Below, in pieces: positions 1 to 8,493 of a stretch of 64,000 nucleotides of DNA. Numbering within the stretch: the stretch's first letter is position 1; the number at the start of each line of letters is the position of its first letter. Made by a program: the position numbers and the translations under genes. Source of the stretch: Aurantiochytrium sp. KH105 (Eukaryota; Sar; Bigyra; Thraustochytrida; Thraustochytriidae); contig BGKB01000072.1 in NCBI GenBank assembly GCA_003116975.1, positions 62,001-126,000 of the forward strand. The letters run 5' to 3'. The notes below the pieces were generated by a model. That model was not told the origin of the DNA. It saw nothing but the letters and a program-made list of their open reading frames with translations, and ran no database searches.

Positions 1-858
1 GGCAAAAGACACTTTCCGTCGCGCCGGGACGTCAGAAGCCAGCACCGGACTTGTGTCGGCGTGCGCAGCGACGTCTGCCCCCTCATGATCCTTTTCCTCG
101 CGGTGCCGCAAGTCAGAGTCCAGAAACTCATCGCCGGCGACATTGACGGCATGATACGAGAGCCGACCGGGCGGCAGCGCATCAATGCAGCTTCGAAGCT
201 TGAACCACATTTCGGGAGAGCAAAAGAACTCTACGTATGCCTTTTGAAAACACACGCCACCGTCCCCGCCCCAGCCATACCTTGCGCTGCTGGAGGACAC
301 CCCGTTGACTTTCGGCTGACTGTTGATTGTGAGAAAGCCATTCCGATTGATCCAGCAGAGCTCCTCGGATATCGTTTCGGTTTCGGCCGCGAGTTGCTGA
401 TCGCACCACGGCAACTGAGCAATCTCGCCGCGCATATATCTGACAAAAACGGCGGCCACATCAGCGGGCGATGTCGGGACACCCCAGAGCTCGCGCAGAT
501 CAATGTTGGACCGCTCCTTGCTAGCTAGATAGTAATCGCCAAGCTCAAAGGTAGCTGCGCTCCGTGCATCGCCCCAGCGTCCGTTCGGGAACTCGGACCA
601 TGCCGACGTTCGCGACAAATAGCTCGAGTGTCTGTGGGCCCAAAAGATGGGCCGCACTTCCTCTTGCTCGCGGGCAAGACCACGCCAAGGAAGCTGGCGA
701 GGTTGTGTGAGCGAAGTGTCTCGCAATCGGAGTCGCTGCAAAATGCTCGTCACAGCACTTGCCAGGTTGAGGGTGAAGAAATGCACGGCATGGACGTCGC
801 GCCGCAGCAACGCGCGAATCTGCTCCACGCCTACCTCCACGCCGTACGCTTGGACGCG
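1..858 (-). CDS. MTHFR: Methylenetetrahydrofolate reductase, C-terminal part (partial at both ends)
   Basis: An uninterrupted reading frame of 286 codons on the minus strand runs from the assembly gap to the left window edge. It has no start or stop in the window, so an ATG-to-stop search misses it. The product reduces 5,10-methylene-THF to 5-methyl-THF in one-carbon metabolism. Visible blocks are the end of the catalytic barrel (YGVEVGVEQIRALL, then HAVHFFTLNLASAVTSIL), the linker LPWRG...EEVRPIFWAHR with SYLSRT, and EFPNGRWGDARS. The eukaryote-specific regulatory domain follows: DYYLASKERSNIDLRELWG, LPWCDQQLAAETETI, NRNGFLTINSQPKVNG, YGWGGDGG and FQKAYVEFF. These match the eukaryotic MTHFR family in order and without gaps. 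About the last 150 residues of the family lie left of position 1. Most of the catalytic domain, normally about 300 residues, is missing on the right, where the 95-N gap begins; that gap is too short to hold it. Confidence 0.93.
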
Positions 859-953
859 NNNNNNNNNNNNNNNNNNNNNNNNNNNNNNNNNNNNNNNNNN
901 NNNNNNNNNNNNNNNNNNNNNNNNNNNNNNNNNNNNNNNNNNNNNNNNNNNNN
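859..953. other. Assembly gap (95 N)
   Basis: A run of unknown bases lies between the interrupted MTHFR frame and a perfect tandem array. The length is probably a placeholder, because the missing MTHFR N-terminal half alone needs roughly 0.8-0.9 kb. Confidence 0.99.
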
Positions 954-1800
954 TGTGCCTAAATTCATTCAATCTTACTTGTGGTGCAAGTGGCGAAAAG
1001 AAGCGGATGCCTGCATGAGGCTGAACGTCTTGTGCCTAAATTCATTCAATCTTACTTGTGGTGCAAGTGGCGAAAAGAAGCGGATGCCTGCATGAGGCTG
1101 AACGTCTTGTGCCTAAATTCATTCAATCTTACTTGTGGTGCAAGTGGCGAAAAGAAGCGGATGCCTGCATGAGGCTGAACGTCTTGTGCCTAAATTCATT
1201 CAATCTTACTTGTGGTGCAAGTGGCGAAAAGAAGCGGATGCCTGCATGAGGCTGAACGTCTTGTGCCTAAATTCATTCAATCTTACTTGTGGTGCAAGTG
1301 GCGAAAAGAAGCGGATGCCTGCATGAGGCTGAACGTCTTGTGCCTAAATTCATTCAATCTTACTTGTGGTGCAAGTGGCGAAAAGAAGCGGATGCCTGCA
1401 TGAGGCTGAACGTCTTGTGCCTAAATTCATTCAATCTTACTTGTGGTGCAAGTGGCGAAAAGAAGCGGATGCCTGCATGAGGCTGAACGTCTTGTGCCTA
1501 AATTCATTCAATCTTACTTGTGGTGCAAGTGGCGAAAAGAAGCGGATGCCTGCATGAGGCTGAACGTCTTGTGCCTAAATTCATTCAATCTTACTTGTGG
1601 TGCAAGTGGCGAAAAGAAGCGGATGCCTGCATGAGGCTGAACGTCTTGTGCCTAAATTCATTCAATCTTACTTGTGGTGCAAGTGGCGAAAAGAAGCGGA
1701 TGCCTGCATGAGGCTGAACGTCTTGTGCCTAAATTCATTCAATCTTACTTGTGGTGCAAGTGGCGAAAAGCAGCGGATGCCTATATGAGGCTGAACGAGT
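954..1800. repeat. 77-bp minisatellite, 11 tandem copies
   Basis: Copies begin at 954, 1031, 1108, 1185, 1262, 1339, 1416, 1493, 1570, 1647 and 1724, an exact 77-bp period. The first ten copies read as identical. The eleventh carries a few substitutions near its 3' end, and 1801-1830 looks like a decayed partial twelfth copy. Each unit contains a small inverted repeat, ACTTG-tggtg-CAAGT. Because 77 is not a multiple of three, the array gives identical 63-codon frames in rotation; these are by-products, not genes. The left end abuts the assembly gap, so the true copy number is unknown. Confidence 0.97.
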
Positions 1801-2008
1801 TGCACGAAAACTCAGTCTCACTTGCTCCAATCATTTTGTTTTATTCTACCATACATAAATAAATACTCGGCTGCGTTCGCGTCGCGCAGAATAAGGTTCT
1901 CTCTTCATTGCACAAAATCTTTCCGTGTGATGCCTGAATATACTCCGACGTCCTTTGCGCAAAGAAAGATTTGACAACTTGCAGTCGAATCGGATGTCTT
2001 CCGTATCA
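1801..2008. other. AT-richer spacer between minisatellite and the KTEL gene
   Basis: This is 3' flank of the minus-strand gene that follows. It contains TTTATT-type sequence around 1835-1865, which reads AATAAA on the minus strand and could serve polyadenylation. I see no gene. Confidence 0.4.
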
Positions 2009-3586
2009 TTACAGCTCTGTTTTCTCGTTGTCTGCGACAGTCACGGTGAGAATGTCAATCTTACAAAAATCACGCAAGCTTTCATCATGACCAATTGTGA
2101 AGCCTTCTGCGTCTTGGACAAGCGCCGCTGCAACAGCCGAAGGGTCAAGTCCAAGGCGGGCATCAGCGACAAGGTCTGCGACCAAAGCCGCTTCAGAAAA
2201 CCCCAGGGCTAGTTTTTGAAAAGCTGACGTTCCAGACGTGGCAACGCGCACGCGACAGCGAATCCGGTGCTCCTGCGCAGCTGGCTCCAAGGTGTCCGTA
2301 CGAACGGGCTTGACAGGTGGTGCTCTGTCGACACGGGAATGCGGCCTGACGGGCGGACGGTTCTCGAATTGGACGCCAGGTCCAAAGAGGGAGAACGGAA
2401 TTCCATTTTGCTGTTGATGTTGCTGCTGCTGCTGCTGCTGCAGCTTTGAAGGAGATGCTGCAAGAGCGTCAGCACCTGCTTCAACTGCGAGGGTAATGTG
2501 AACGTGAGCTGAGGGCGCGTCGACGTACACTTGCCCGTGGCCATCGACAGGCTGCACGGCGAGACGCCAAGTCGAGGACTCGAGGATCCCCGAGACATCA
2601 AGAGTGAGGTGGCCATGGGAATCCAAGGGCAAGACGCCACGGCGATCTGCAAGCTTTTGGTCTTGTGGACCCACGTGCTTCATCTCTACAAGGACAAGAC
2701 CAGAAGGTGGGATGCTTTTGCGCGCAACCTCCACTGCAATTCCTTTGGCATTTCCCCCAATGAAGGCCGTCTCGCCCTCGCGCGGGGACTCGAGCTCCAT
2801 CGGGGTGGGGCGTTGCGCGGCGCGAGGCAAACTCACAAATGTTAATGTCATGGTAGGCGCCGCTGGCCACACCTGGACGCTAGGATGCTCCCGATCGACG
2901 ATCTCGAGCCGAACCTCGTGGGGGCCAACGCCGACATTTCGCAAGTGCACGACTCTGACGCCTGCGGCTCGCAACGAGATATGCTGCTGATCCCATGTGA
3001 CAACGCCGGCAGCAGCTCCGTCAACAAGGACGTTCATCGCAAGAAGTCGGGGGTCCACCGCCTCGCAGAGCGGGTGTACGCACGAGATTGTGACTGGGAC
3101 GCTGGGCCACACCTGCTCCGGATCCACCTTGACGTCAAAGAGAAGGTCTTCCTCATCCTCTTCGGCGTTGCGTGCTTTGTCTGCAGCTGATCCCATTTCT
3201 CCTCTTGCGACTCCTCTTGCGAGCGCATGGACGCGGACCGTGGCGGTCTCGAGAACCGTGCCGTCTCGGGTGCGCTCGAGTTGCAGTCTGAGGCTTTCCC
3301 TGCCTCTATCGACGCGCACGGCGGCGACCCCGAGGCTCTGGGCGCGCTGTGTCTGCTGCTGCGCGTCGACCGCCTCGTCCCCGTCGCGGAGGCTCTCTTC
3401 GGGCTCGCCGTCCACGACGACCCGCGTCCCGGGCGGCGCGAGCACCGCCAGCACCGGCAGCGCCCACTCCTGCTCCGCGCGCACGTCCTGCACGGCCCGC
3501 GCCGCCGCCGGCCTCGGCAGCGTCGCCACGCTCGCCGCCAAGCTCGCCGCCAGGGCCGCCATCACGGCCAAGCGCAGCCGCACCAT
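2009..3586 (-). CDS. Predicted ER-lumenal protein with signal peptide and C-terminal KTEL
   Basis: This 525-residue protein belongs to no family I recognise. The frame is open further upstream to 4318, but that part is Ala/Arg-rich translated promoter sequence. The ATG at 3586 is preferred because it begins a textbook signal peptide: MVRLRL, a hydrophobic Ala/Leu stretch, then a small-residue cleavage region near residue 30. The middle is beta-rich, with two related-looking segments around VWPSVPVTISC and VQVWPAAPTMTLTF. A poly-Gln run follows near residue 400, and then a compact C-terminal region (IRCRVRVAT... to FCKIDILTVTV) of roughly ubiquitin-like size. The last four residues, KTEL, resemble KDEL/HDEL retrieval signals. 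Signal peptide plus KTEL suggests an ER-resident lumenal protein, which is inference. A divergent promoter is shared with the PP2C gene. Confidence 0.75.
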   Translation of the reverse strand: MVRLRLAVMAALAASLAASVATLPRPAAARAVQDVRAEQEWALPVLAVLAPPGTRVVVDGEPEESLRDGDEAVDAQQQTQRAQSLGVAAVRVDRGRESLRLQLERTRDGTVLETATVRVHALARGVARGEMGSAADKARNAEEDEEDLLFDVKVDPEQVWPSVPVTISCVHPLCEAVDPRLLAMNVLVDGAAAGVVTWDQQHISLRAAGVRVVHLRNVGVGPHEVRLEIVDREHPSVQVWPAAPTMTLTFVSLPRAAQRPTPMELESPREGETAFIGGNAKGIAVEVARKSIPPSGLVLVEMKHVGPQDQKLADRRGVLPLDSHGHLTLDVSGILESSTWRLAVQPVDGHGQVYVDAPSAHVHITLAVEAGADALAASPSKLQQQQQQQHQQQNGIPFSLFGPGVQFENRPPVRPHSRVDRAPPVKPVRTDTLEPAAQEHRIRCRVRVATSGTSAFQKLALGFSEAALVADLVADARLGLDPSAVAAALVQDAEGFTIGHDESLRDFCKIDILTVTVADNEKTEL

Positions 3587-4842
3587 GGCGCCCGCAATCT
3601 TTGCCCGCCGCGGCGCGAGGGCGGGCCCTTCCCCCTTTGCCGCAGCCCCGCGCGCGGCCGCCCTGCCGCTCGCAGCGCGGCCGGAAGAAGAGGACCGGGC
3701 AAGACAGATCGCGGCCGCTCGCCCGCCCGCACCGCTCGCCCGAACCGCGAAAGAAGCCGCCGGGAGCGTCCTCGCGGTGGCGACAGCGGCCGCGAAAGAA
3801 AGGCGCCTGGCTCGCGCCTTGCTTTCGCGCAACGACACGACACGACACGACGCCACGCGAGACGACTCGGCTCGAGACAGCAGCAGCACAAGATGAGCTG
3901 AGATGAGATGAGTGAGCTGAGGTGAGGCGGGGTGAGGTGAGGTGAGACGAGACCAGACGAGGCGAGACAAGGCCCCGCCCGCACCGCTGTGTCTTCCTCC
4001 CCCGCTCCGATCCTCGCGACCGCTTTCTTGCTCCGCGCTGCTTGCTTGCTCTCCCTCCTCCGCTTTTTCCTCCCCGGCGCCGCGGCGTGCACTGCTCGTG
4101 TCGCGACTATCCAACAGTCTTCGTCGCGGCCTCGCCCGCGCAGTGCACGGCGCACTGTGCGCCGGCGCGCACTTCGGCCAGCGCCCACTTCGCCTCACGC
4201 GAGGCCGCGTCCCTCCGCGCGGCGCCGCGCGTCCCAGGGCTGCCCGGGCAGGAGCTGCTGCTGCTCTCGCGGCTGCTGCTGCTGCTGCAGCTGGCTCCGC
4301 GCTCTGCTCGTCTCGCACGAGCGGGGCGGATGAGGCGAGGCGATGGGCTGAGAGCTAGCTAGCTATAGCTAGTGCCGGCGTGCAGATGAAGAGCGAGTGC
4401 GTGCCTGAGGCCAAGGGCTTTCCAAGCCACGTCCCCTTCGGCCTGGGTGCGGCCTTTGCTCAGGTTGCGCGGCTCGACCTGCGGAGTCGCCTCGAGCGCG
4501 AGGACGGCGTCGAGGCCGAGGCGAGCGCCGACATCGAGTAGCAGCACAGCCGCGGCGGCAGCGTCCGAGAGCTCTTCATTTCCGCACACGCCTCGGCGCA
4601 GGAACTCGCCTTGCCTTCCCCTTCCCCTCGAAAGCTGCTGCTGCAGAAGAAACAGCCGGCGCCCGGGGTGAAAAGGAGGGATTCGCAGGCGGCTCGGAGG
4701 AAGGCAGGAATGAAGCACCAGAATGAAAGAAAGAAAGAAAGAAAGAAAGAAGGCAGGGGAAACAAGCAACAGCAACAAACAACATCCTCGCCCGCCTAGT
4801 TAGTATACACGATACGCACCGCACGCACCTCCCGCATTCAGT

Positions 4843-4878
<36 letters not shown>

Positions 4879-5111
4879 TCGTCGCCGGGAGGCGAGAAGG
4901 AAACAGAGAAAGCAAGCACAGCAAATTCGAAACCCGCCCGCGCCGAGCGAGACGCCGAGCGTCGCGCGCTCGGTCGAGGCAGGCGAGCAGCAAGGCAGGC
5001 AGCAGCAGAGCGCGCCGGCGAGAGCGAGCGAGCGAGCGAGCGAGGTACGCGCGCACGCGCGCACGCACGCACGCACGCGAGGAAGCGAGCAGGTGCAAGC
5101 GAGGAACGAGG
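3587..5111. other. 1.5-kb divergent intergenic region rich in microsatellites
   Basis: The region holds the promoters of the KTEL gene (-) and the PP2C gene (+). Simple repeats present are ACACG units near 3833-3852, GAGAT/GAGGT pentamers about 3895-3960, a CTG run about 4256-4290, GCTAGC palindromic units about 4352-4374, GAAA about 4727-4752, GGCA about 4844-4873, GAGC about 5027-5042 and GCAC about 5050-5078. Long frames here are low-complexity Arg/Ala/Ser and have no recognisable domain. Confidence 0.7.
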
Positions 5112-6146
5112 ATGCGGGTGATGCTGGGGCCCGTACCGCGGCGGGCGCTGCGGCAAGGCCCGCGCGCCGCGACGCTCGCGGCGACGCGGAGCAGCAGGAG
5201 ACAGCTCGCAGCAGCGACGCCCGCGGCCGTCTCGGCCGCGCGCGAGCTGAGCGGGGGACACACCAAGGCAGGGATTCTGCGCGTCAGCGAAGACGACAAG
5301 AATGAGACGCCGGACGTCGCTTCGTCCGGCCCCATCTGGCACCATGCGTCGTCTATCAAGGGCATGCGCAGGTCGATGGAGGACCGCTTCGACGTCCTCG
5401 CGCCGGCCATCGACGAGAGCACGCTCTCCTTCTTCGCCGTCTTTGACGGCCACGCTGGCGGAGAATGCGCAGACTTCCTCAGCAAAATGCTCATCGACGC
5501 GTGCAGCAACGACACTGAGAGCCTGCTCGAAGATCCGGAGGCCTTTCTCAAGTCGCGCTTCTTGGACCTCGACGATCGCTTCTGTGACTACGCGGCGTCC
5601 ACGGACCACCACGACGGCAGCACCGCCGTGCTCGCTGTCGTCGAGCGCGAACCTACAACGTCTACGCCCATGAACCTTTGGGTCGCCAACACCGGCGACT
5701 CACGAGCCCTCGTCGTTCGCAAGTCCGGAACGGTCAAGGAGCTTTCGCGGGAACACTCGCCTCAGGACGAAGAGGAACGCATGCGCATTGAGGATGAGGG
5801 CGGTTTTGTAAAGTATGTGGTCAACCCCTTTAGCGCTGCCGGTGACGGTACCCTTCGCGTCAACGGTGTTCTCGCCATGACGCGTGCCTTTGGAAACTAT
5901 TCCATGAAACCCTTTGTCACGGCCGAGCCAGATGTCGCTCGTCGAAAGATCCGCAAGGATGACGCCTACATCTGCCTCGCCTCGGATGGACTCAACGAGA
6001 CTGTAACGGACGAGGAAATTGGCCAGTACCTCTTGCAGTTTGGAGCGCACAAGGGCGCAGAGAAACTTTCCACGCTCGCGCTCGAGCGTGGCTCTACCGA
6101 CAACATCACTGTGCTCGCTGCGCAGCTTAATCCGTCACTTTTCTGA
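5112..6146 (+). CDS. PP2C-family Ser/Thr protein phosphatase, probably organelle-targeted
   Basis: This 344-residue PPM/PP2C metal-dependent phosphatase begins at the first ATG of the frame. Family motifs appear in order: RRSMEDR near residue 87, FFAVFDGHAGG near 108-117 with the metal-binding Asp112, GSTAVLAV, WVANTGDSRALV near 190, RVNGVLAMTRAFG, CLASDGLNE with the metal-binding Asp, and STDNITVLAAQL at the end. The first 45 residues are rich in Arg, Ala and Ser and lack acids, which looks like a mitochondrial or plastid-type transit peptide. The catalytic core is about 260 residues, typical for the family. No regulatory domain is visible. Substrate and pathway cannot be read from the sequence. 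Confidence 0.93.
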   Translation: MRVMLGPVPRRALRQGPRAATLAATRSSRRQLAAATPAAVSAARELSGGHTKAGILRVSEDDKNETPDVASSGPIWHHASSIKGMRRSMEDRFDVLAPAIDESTLSFFAVFDGHAGGECADFLSKMLIDACSNDTESLLEDPEAFLKSRFLDLDDRFCDYAASTDHHDGSTAVLAVVEREPTTSTPMNLWVANTGDSRALVVRKSGTVKELSREHSPQDEEERMRIEDEGGFVKYVVNPFSAAGDGTLRVNGVLAMTRAFGNYSMKPFVTAEPDVARRKIRKDDAYICLASDGLNETVTDEEIGQYLLQFGAHKGAEKLSTLALERGSTDNITVLAAQLNPSLF

Positions 6147-7518
6147 GGCGTCTTCATGACTCCCTCTTCTGAATTTTTCTCTCCTTTATCTGTCCTGCTC
6201 CTGCCAGCACACACCGCACCAGACCAGATTAGTCTACATCAAATTCAAACCTGACCAGACCAGTCCAGTCCAGACCAACTGTCTGGCTGTGACTGACAGA
6301 TTGACAGGCTGCCTGGCTGACTGTTTATTCCATCTAATTTTCCCATCCAAAGCGCGTCGACCGAGTGTTGCGCCTCGCGCCGCGCATCACATCGCATCGC
6401 ATCGCATGCACCTCATCTCATCTCATCTCATCTCATCACATCTCATCTCATCTCCGCCGCCGCGCCCCGTGTACACCTACGTCCAAAAAAGTTAATAAAA
6501 AAGAAACTCCAGCCACCCGCCGCCAGCGTAGGCAGGCCAACGTGCAGCCTTGCGCTCCATCGCATTGCACTGCCCTGCCCTGCCGGTGAGGCGACGCACA
6601 AGTCGTCCTCGTCCAGGCTCAGCCCCGCCTCTCTCTGAGGAGAAGAGGAGGGAGCTTCCTGCGGCGGCCTGCCCTGATCCGCCAGGCCAGGCCCGCTGCA
6701 GGCCAGCCCGGCAGCTTGGTATGGAAGCCAGGCAACCAGGCAGGCAGGCATGCAGGTCATGCCACCTCATGGACTGACTGCGTGTAGTCCATTACAATCC
6801 ATTGCACATCCCATCGGCCCGCGAGGGGAGGTCTGTCGGGTCTTTCTCGTCGTCGACGCGTATGTTCGAGGCTCTTTCTCTCCTCACTCGGATCAAGCAA
6901 CTGCAAGCAACGCGCAACGCGTTTCCTCTTCCGTTGCTACAAAAGAGAGCTGAGGATAACGAGCACCAGCTAAAAGACCAGCCAGGCCTCCGCCGTCTCT
7001 TGTATACGATACGTCTGGCCGCCGTCCATGACCTCATGCCGTCCATGACCTCCCGCCTGCAGCTGCTAGCTAGCTAGCTAGCTGCGCTGCTCGCCTGCCG
7101 CGCGCCCTCGCCGAGACGCTCTGCGCCGCAAGCATCCCTTTCTTTCCTTTCCCTTTCTTTTCTTTCCCTCTTTCCTTCATGAGAAAAGAGGGGAAACTAT
7201 AGGAGGAATGCAAGCGGGGGTATAAAGAAATTTATTGATTCATTTTATACAGCTTTGCCCTCTCATTTGACCGTAAGAGACCTCGGTTCCCACGCAATAT
7301 GCCCCCCGTCGCGCGAAACGGCAACATCACAGCGCGCTCTCAGGATGGTTGCTGCCGGGCCTCCTCCAGGGGCGAGCGAGAGCAGAAGCTATCACGCCGC
7401 CCGTCACCTTGACGCGTTGAAGCAAAATTCTGCCCGTGTTGGCGGGCTGGAGTAAACCTTTTGCCTTTGCCTGGGTCGCCAGGCAAGCGAGACAGTCAGC
7501 TCGCAGAGAGCTAGCAGA
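6147..7518. other. Intergenic spacer with simple repeats
   Basis: No gene recognised. It contains CCAGA/CCAGT-like tandem sequence near 6240-6275, a CATCT pentamer array about 6411-6455, GCTA repeats about 7064-7083 and a pyrimidine-rich tract about 7136-7175. Confidence 0.6.
7221..7227 (+). promoter_or_regulatory. Candidate TATA box of the TMEM138 gene
   Basis: TATAAAG lies just under 300 bp upstream of the TMEM138 ATG, after a purine-rich stretch. The distance would imply a long 5' leader, so this is only a candidate. Confidence 0.25.
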
Positions 7519-8476
7519 ATGCACGCAGACTACGCTCCCCTAGCCGGGGCGGAAAGTGAGACAGGAGGAGCGCCTGCGCTTGCCGTGCCAGTGGCAGAAA
7601 AAGACCAGGAGCGCCTTGCCAAAGAGGAATGGGACGATTTAAGAACCGCGCCAACGAAAACCACCTTGTCTGGCACTCATGCCCGCAAGTCAAACGTAAA
7701 GCGAAATGCCGTCGCACTCATGGCCAGAATGGAGAACCCAGTCTGGTATCTCCTCAAATCGGTCTTCATTTACCTGCTCGTCTTCCTGGACGTCTTTCTG
7801 AACTCGTCAGTGAACAGCGACAACTACGAAGGTCTCGTGGACGGCCGCCTCACCAACTTTTGGCCCTTTCTCTTTCTCATTGTACAAACCAGCGTTCAGC
7901 TCTTCATCTTTCTCACGCTCTTTCTCATGATGTGCAACACCTACCTTATGCGCATCGGTTTACCCGGTGTTGTCCTCTCTGACTTTCGCGGTCTCATCGT
8001 CGCGCAAGTTTGTTACCTCACACTCACCATGGTTCTTGGAATCATGCGCATTGTAAGTCTCATGTGTTCGCAAGTTTTCTTACGGCCGCGGCCAAAACCA
8101 AGAACAACATCAAAACCAAAAACAAAACCAAAAACAAACCAAACCAAAATAAAAAGTGCACTTCCACTCACTCGCTTCTCGCTATTGTACACAGCTTCGC
8201 TTTCAGGAGGCCAGCTCCGCAAGTGCGCTTCACCTCTGGGACATGCCTGGTTTCGTGGTTCTCTTTGTCATCCAGAACCTCGTCGCAGCCCTATACTATC
8301 ACCAGGTCTTGTACTCGACCTTTCGCCTGGCTGATGAAAAGTACTACGTCGTGGACGTCGGAGGTCATGCACCCTCGACCGGGATTGCCACATCCTCAGT
8401 GCCGTCCGCACTTCCCGTTTCCTCGGCATCTTTGACGGCATCGTCGTCGTCGTTGGCGGCGGCAGCAATCTTGTGA
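7519..8476 (+). CDS. TMEM138: TMEM138, ciliary transition-zone membrane protein (two exons)
   Basis: Exons are 7519-8052 and 8195-8476, with an intron of 142 bp (GTAAGT donor, TACACAG acceptor, phase 0). The joined product is 271 residues. The core resembles animal TMEM138: a first membrane helix (LLKSVFIYLLVFLDVFLNS), then a second (FLFLIVQTSVQLFIFLTLFLMMCNTYLMR), LSDFRGLIVAQVCYLTLTM, and after the splice FVVLFVIQNLVAALYYHQVLY. This is the four-helix pattern with the conserved NT after helix 2, F(R/K)G(L/T)I, and AALYY. Family members act at the base of cilia in assembly of the transition zone. Compared with the roughly 160-residue animal protein, this one has about 70 extra N-terminal residues and a Ser/Ala-rich C-terminal extension. 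Its stop lies 17 bp from the stop of the convergent gene. Confidence 0.85.
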
Positions 8477-8493
8477 GCATCCACACATTCACA

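Noticed and set aside
954-1800. CRISPR-like array
   Set aside because: There are no unique spacers. The whole 77-bp unit is repeated, and the genome is eukaryotic.
981-1862. Series of identical 63-codon frames
   Set aside because: They arise from the 77-bp tandem repeat rotating through three frames; no start context, domain or independent conservation.
3587-4318. N-terminal 244-codon extension of the KTEL protein
   Set aside because: Ala/Arg/Ser low-complexity translation of a GC-rich promoter. A proper signal peptide starts at 3586.
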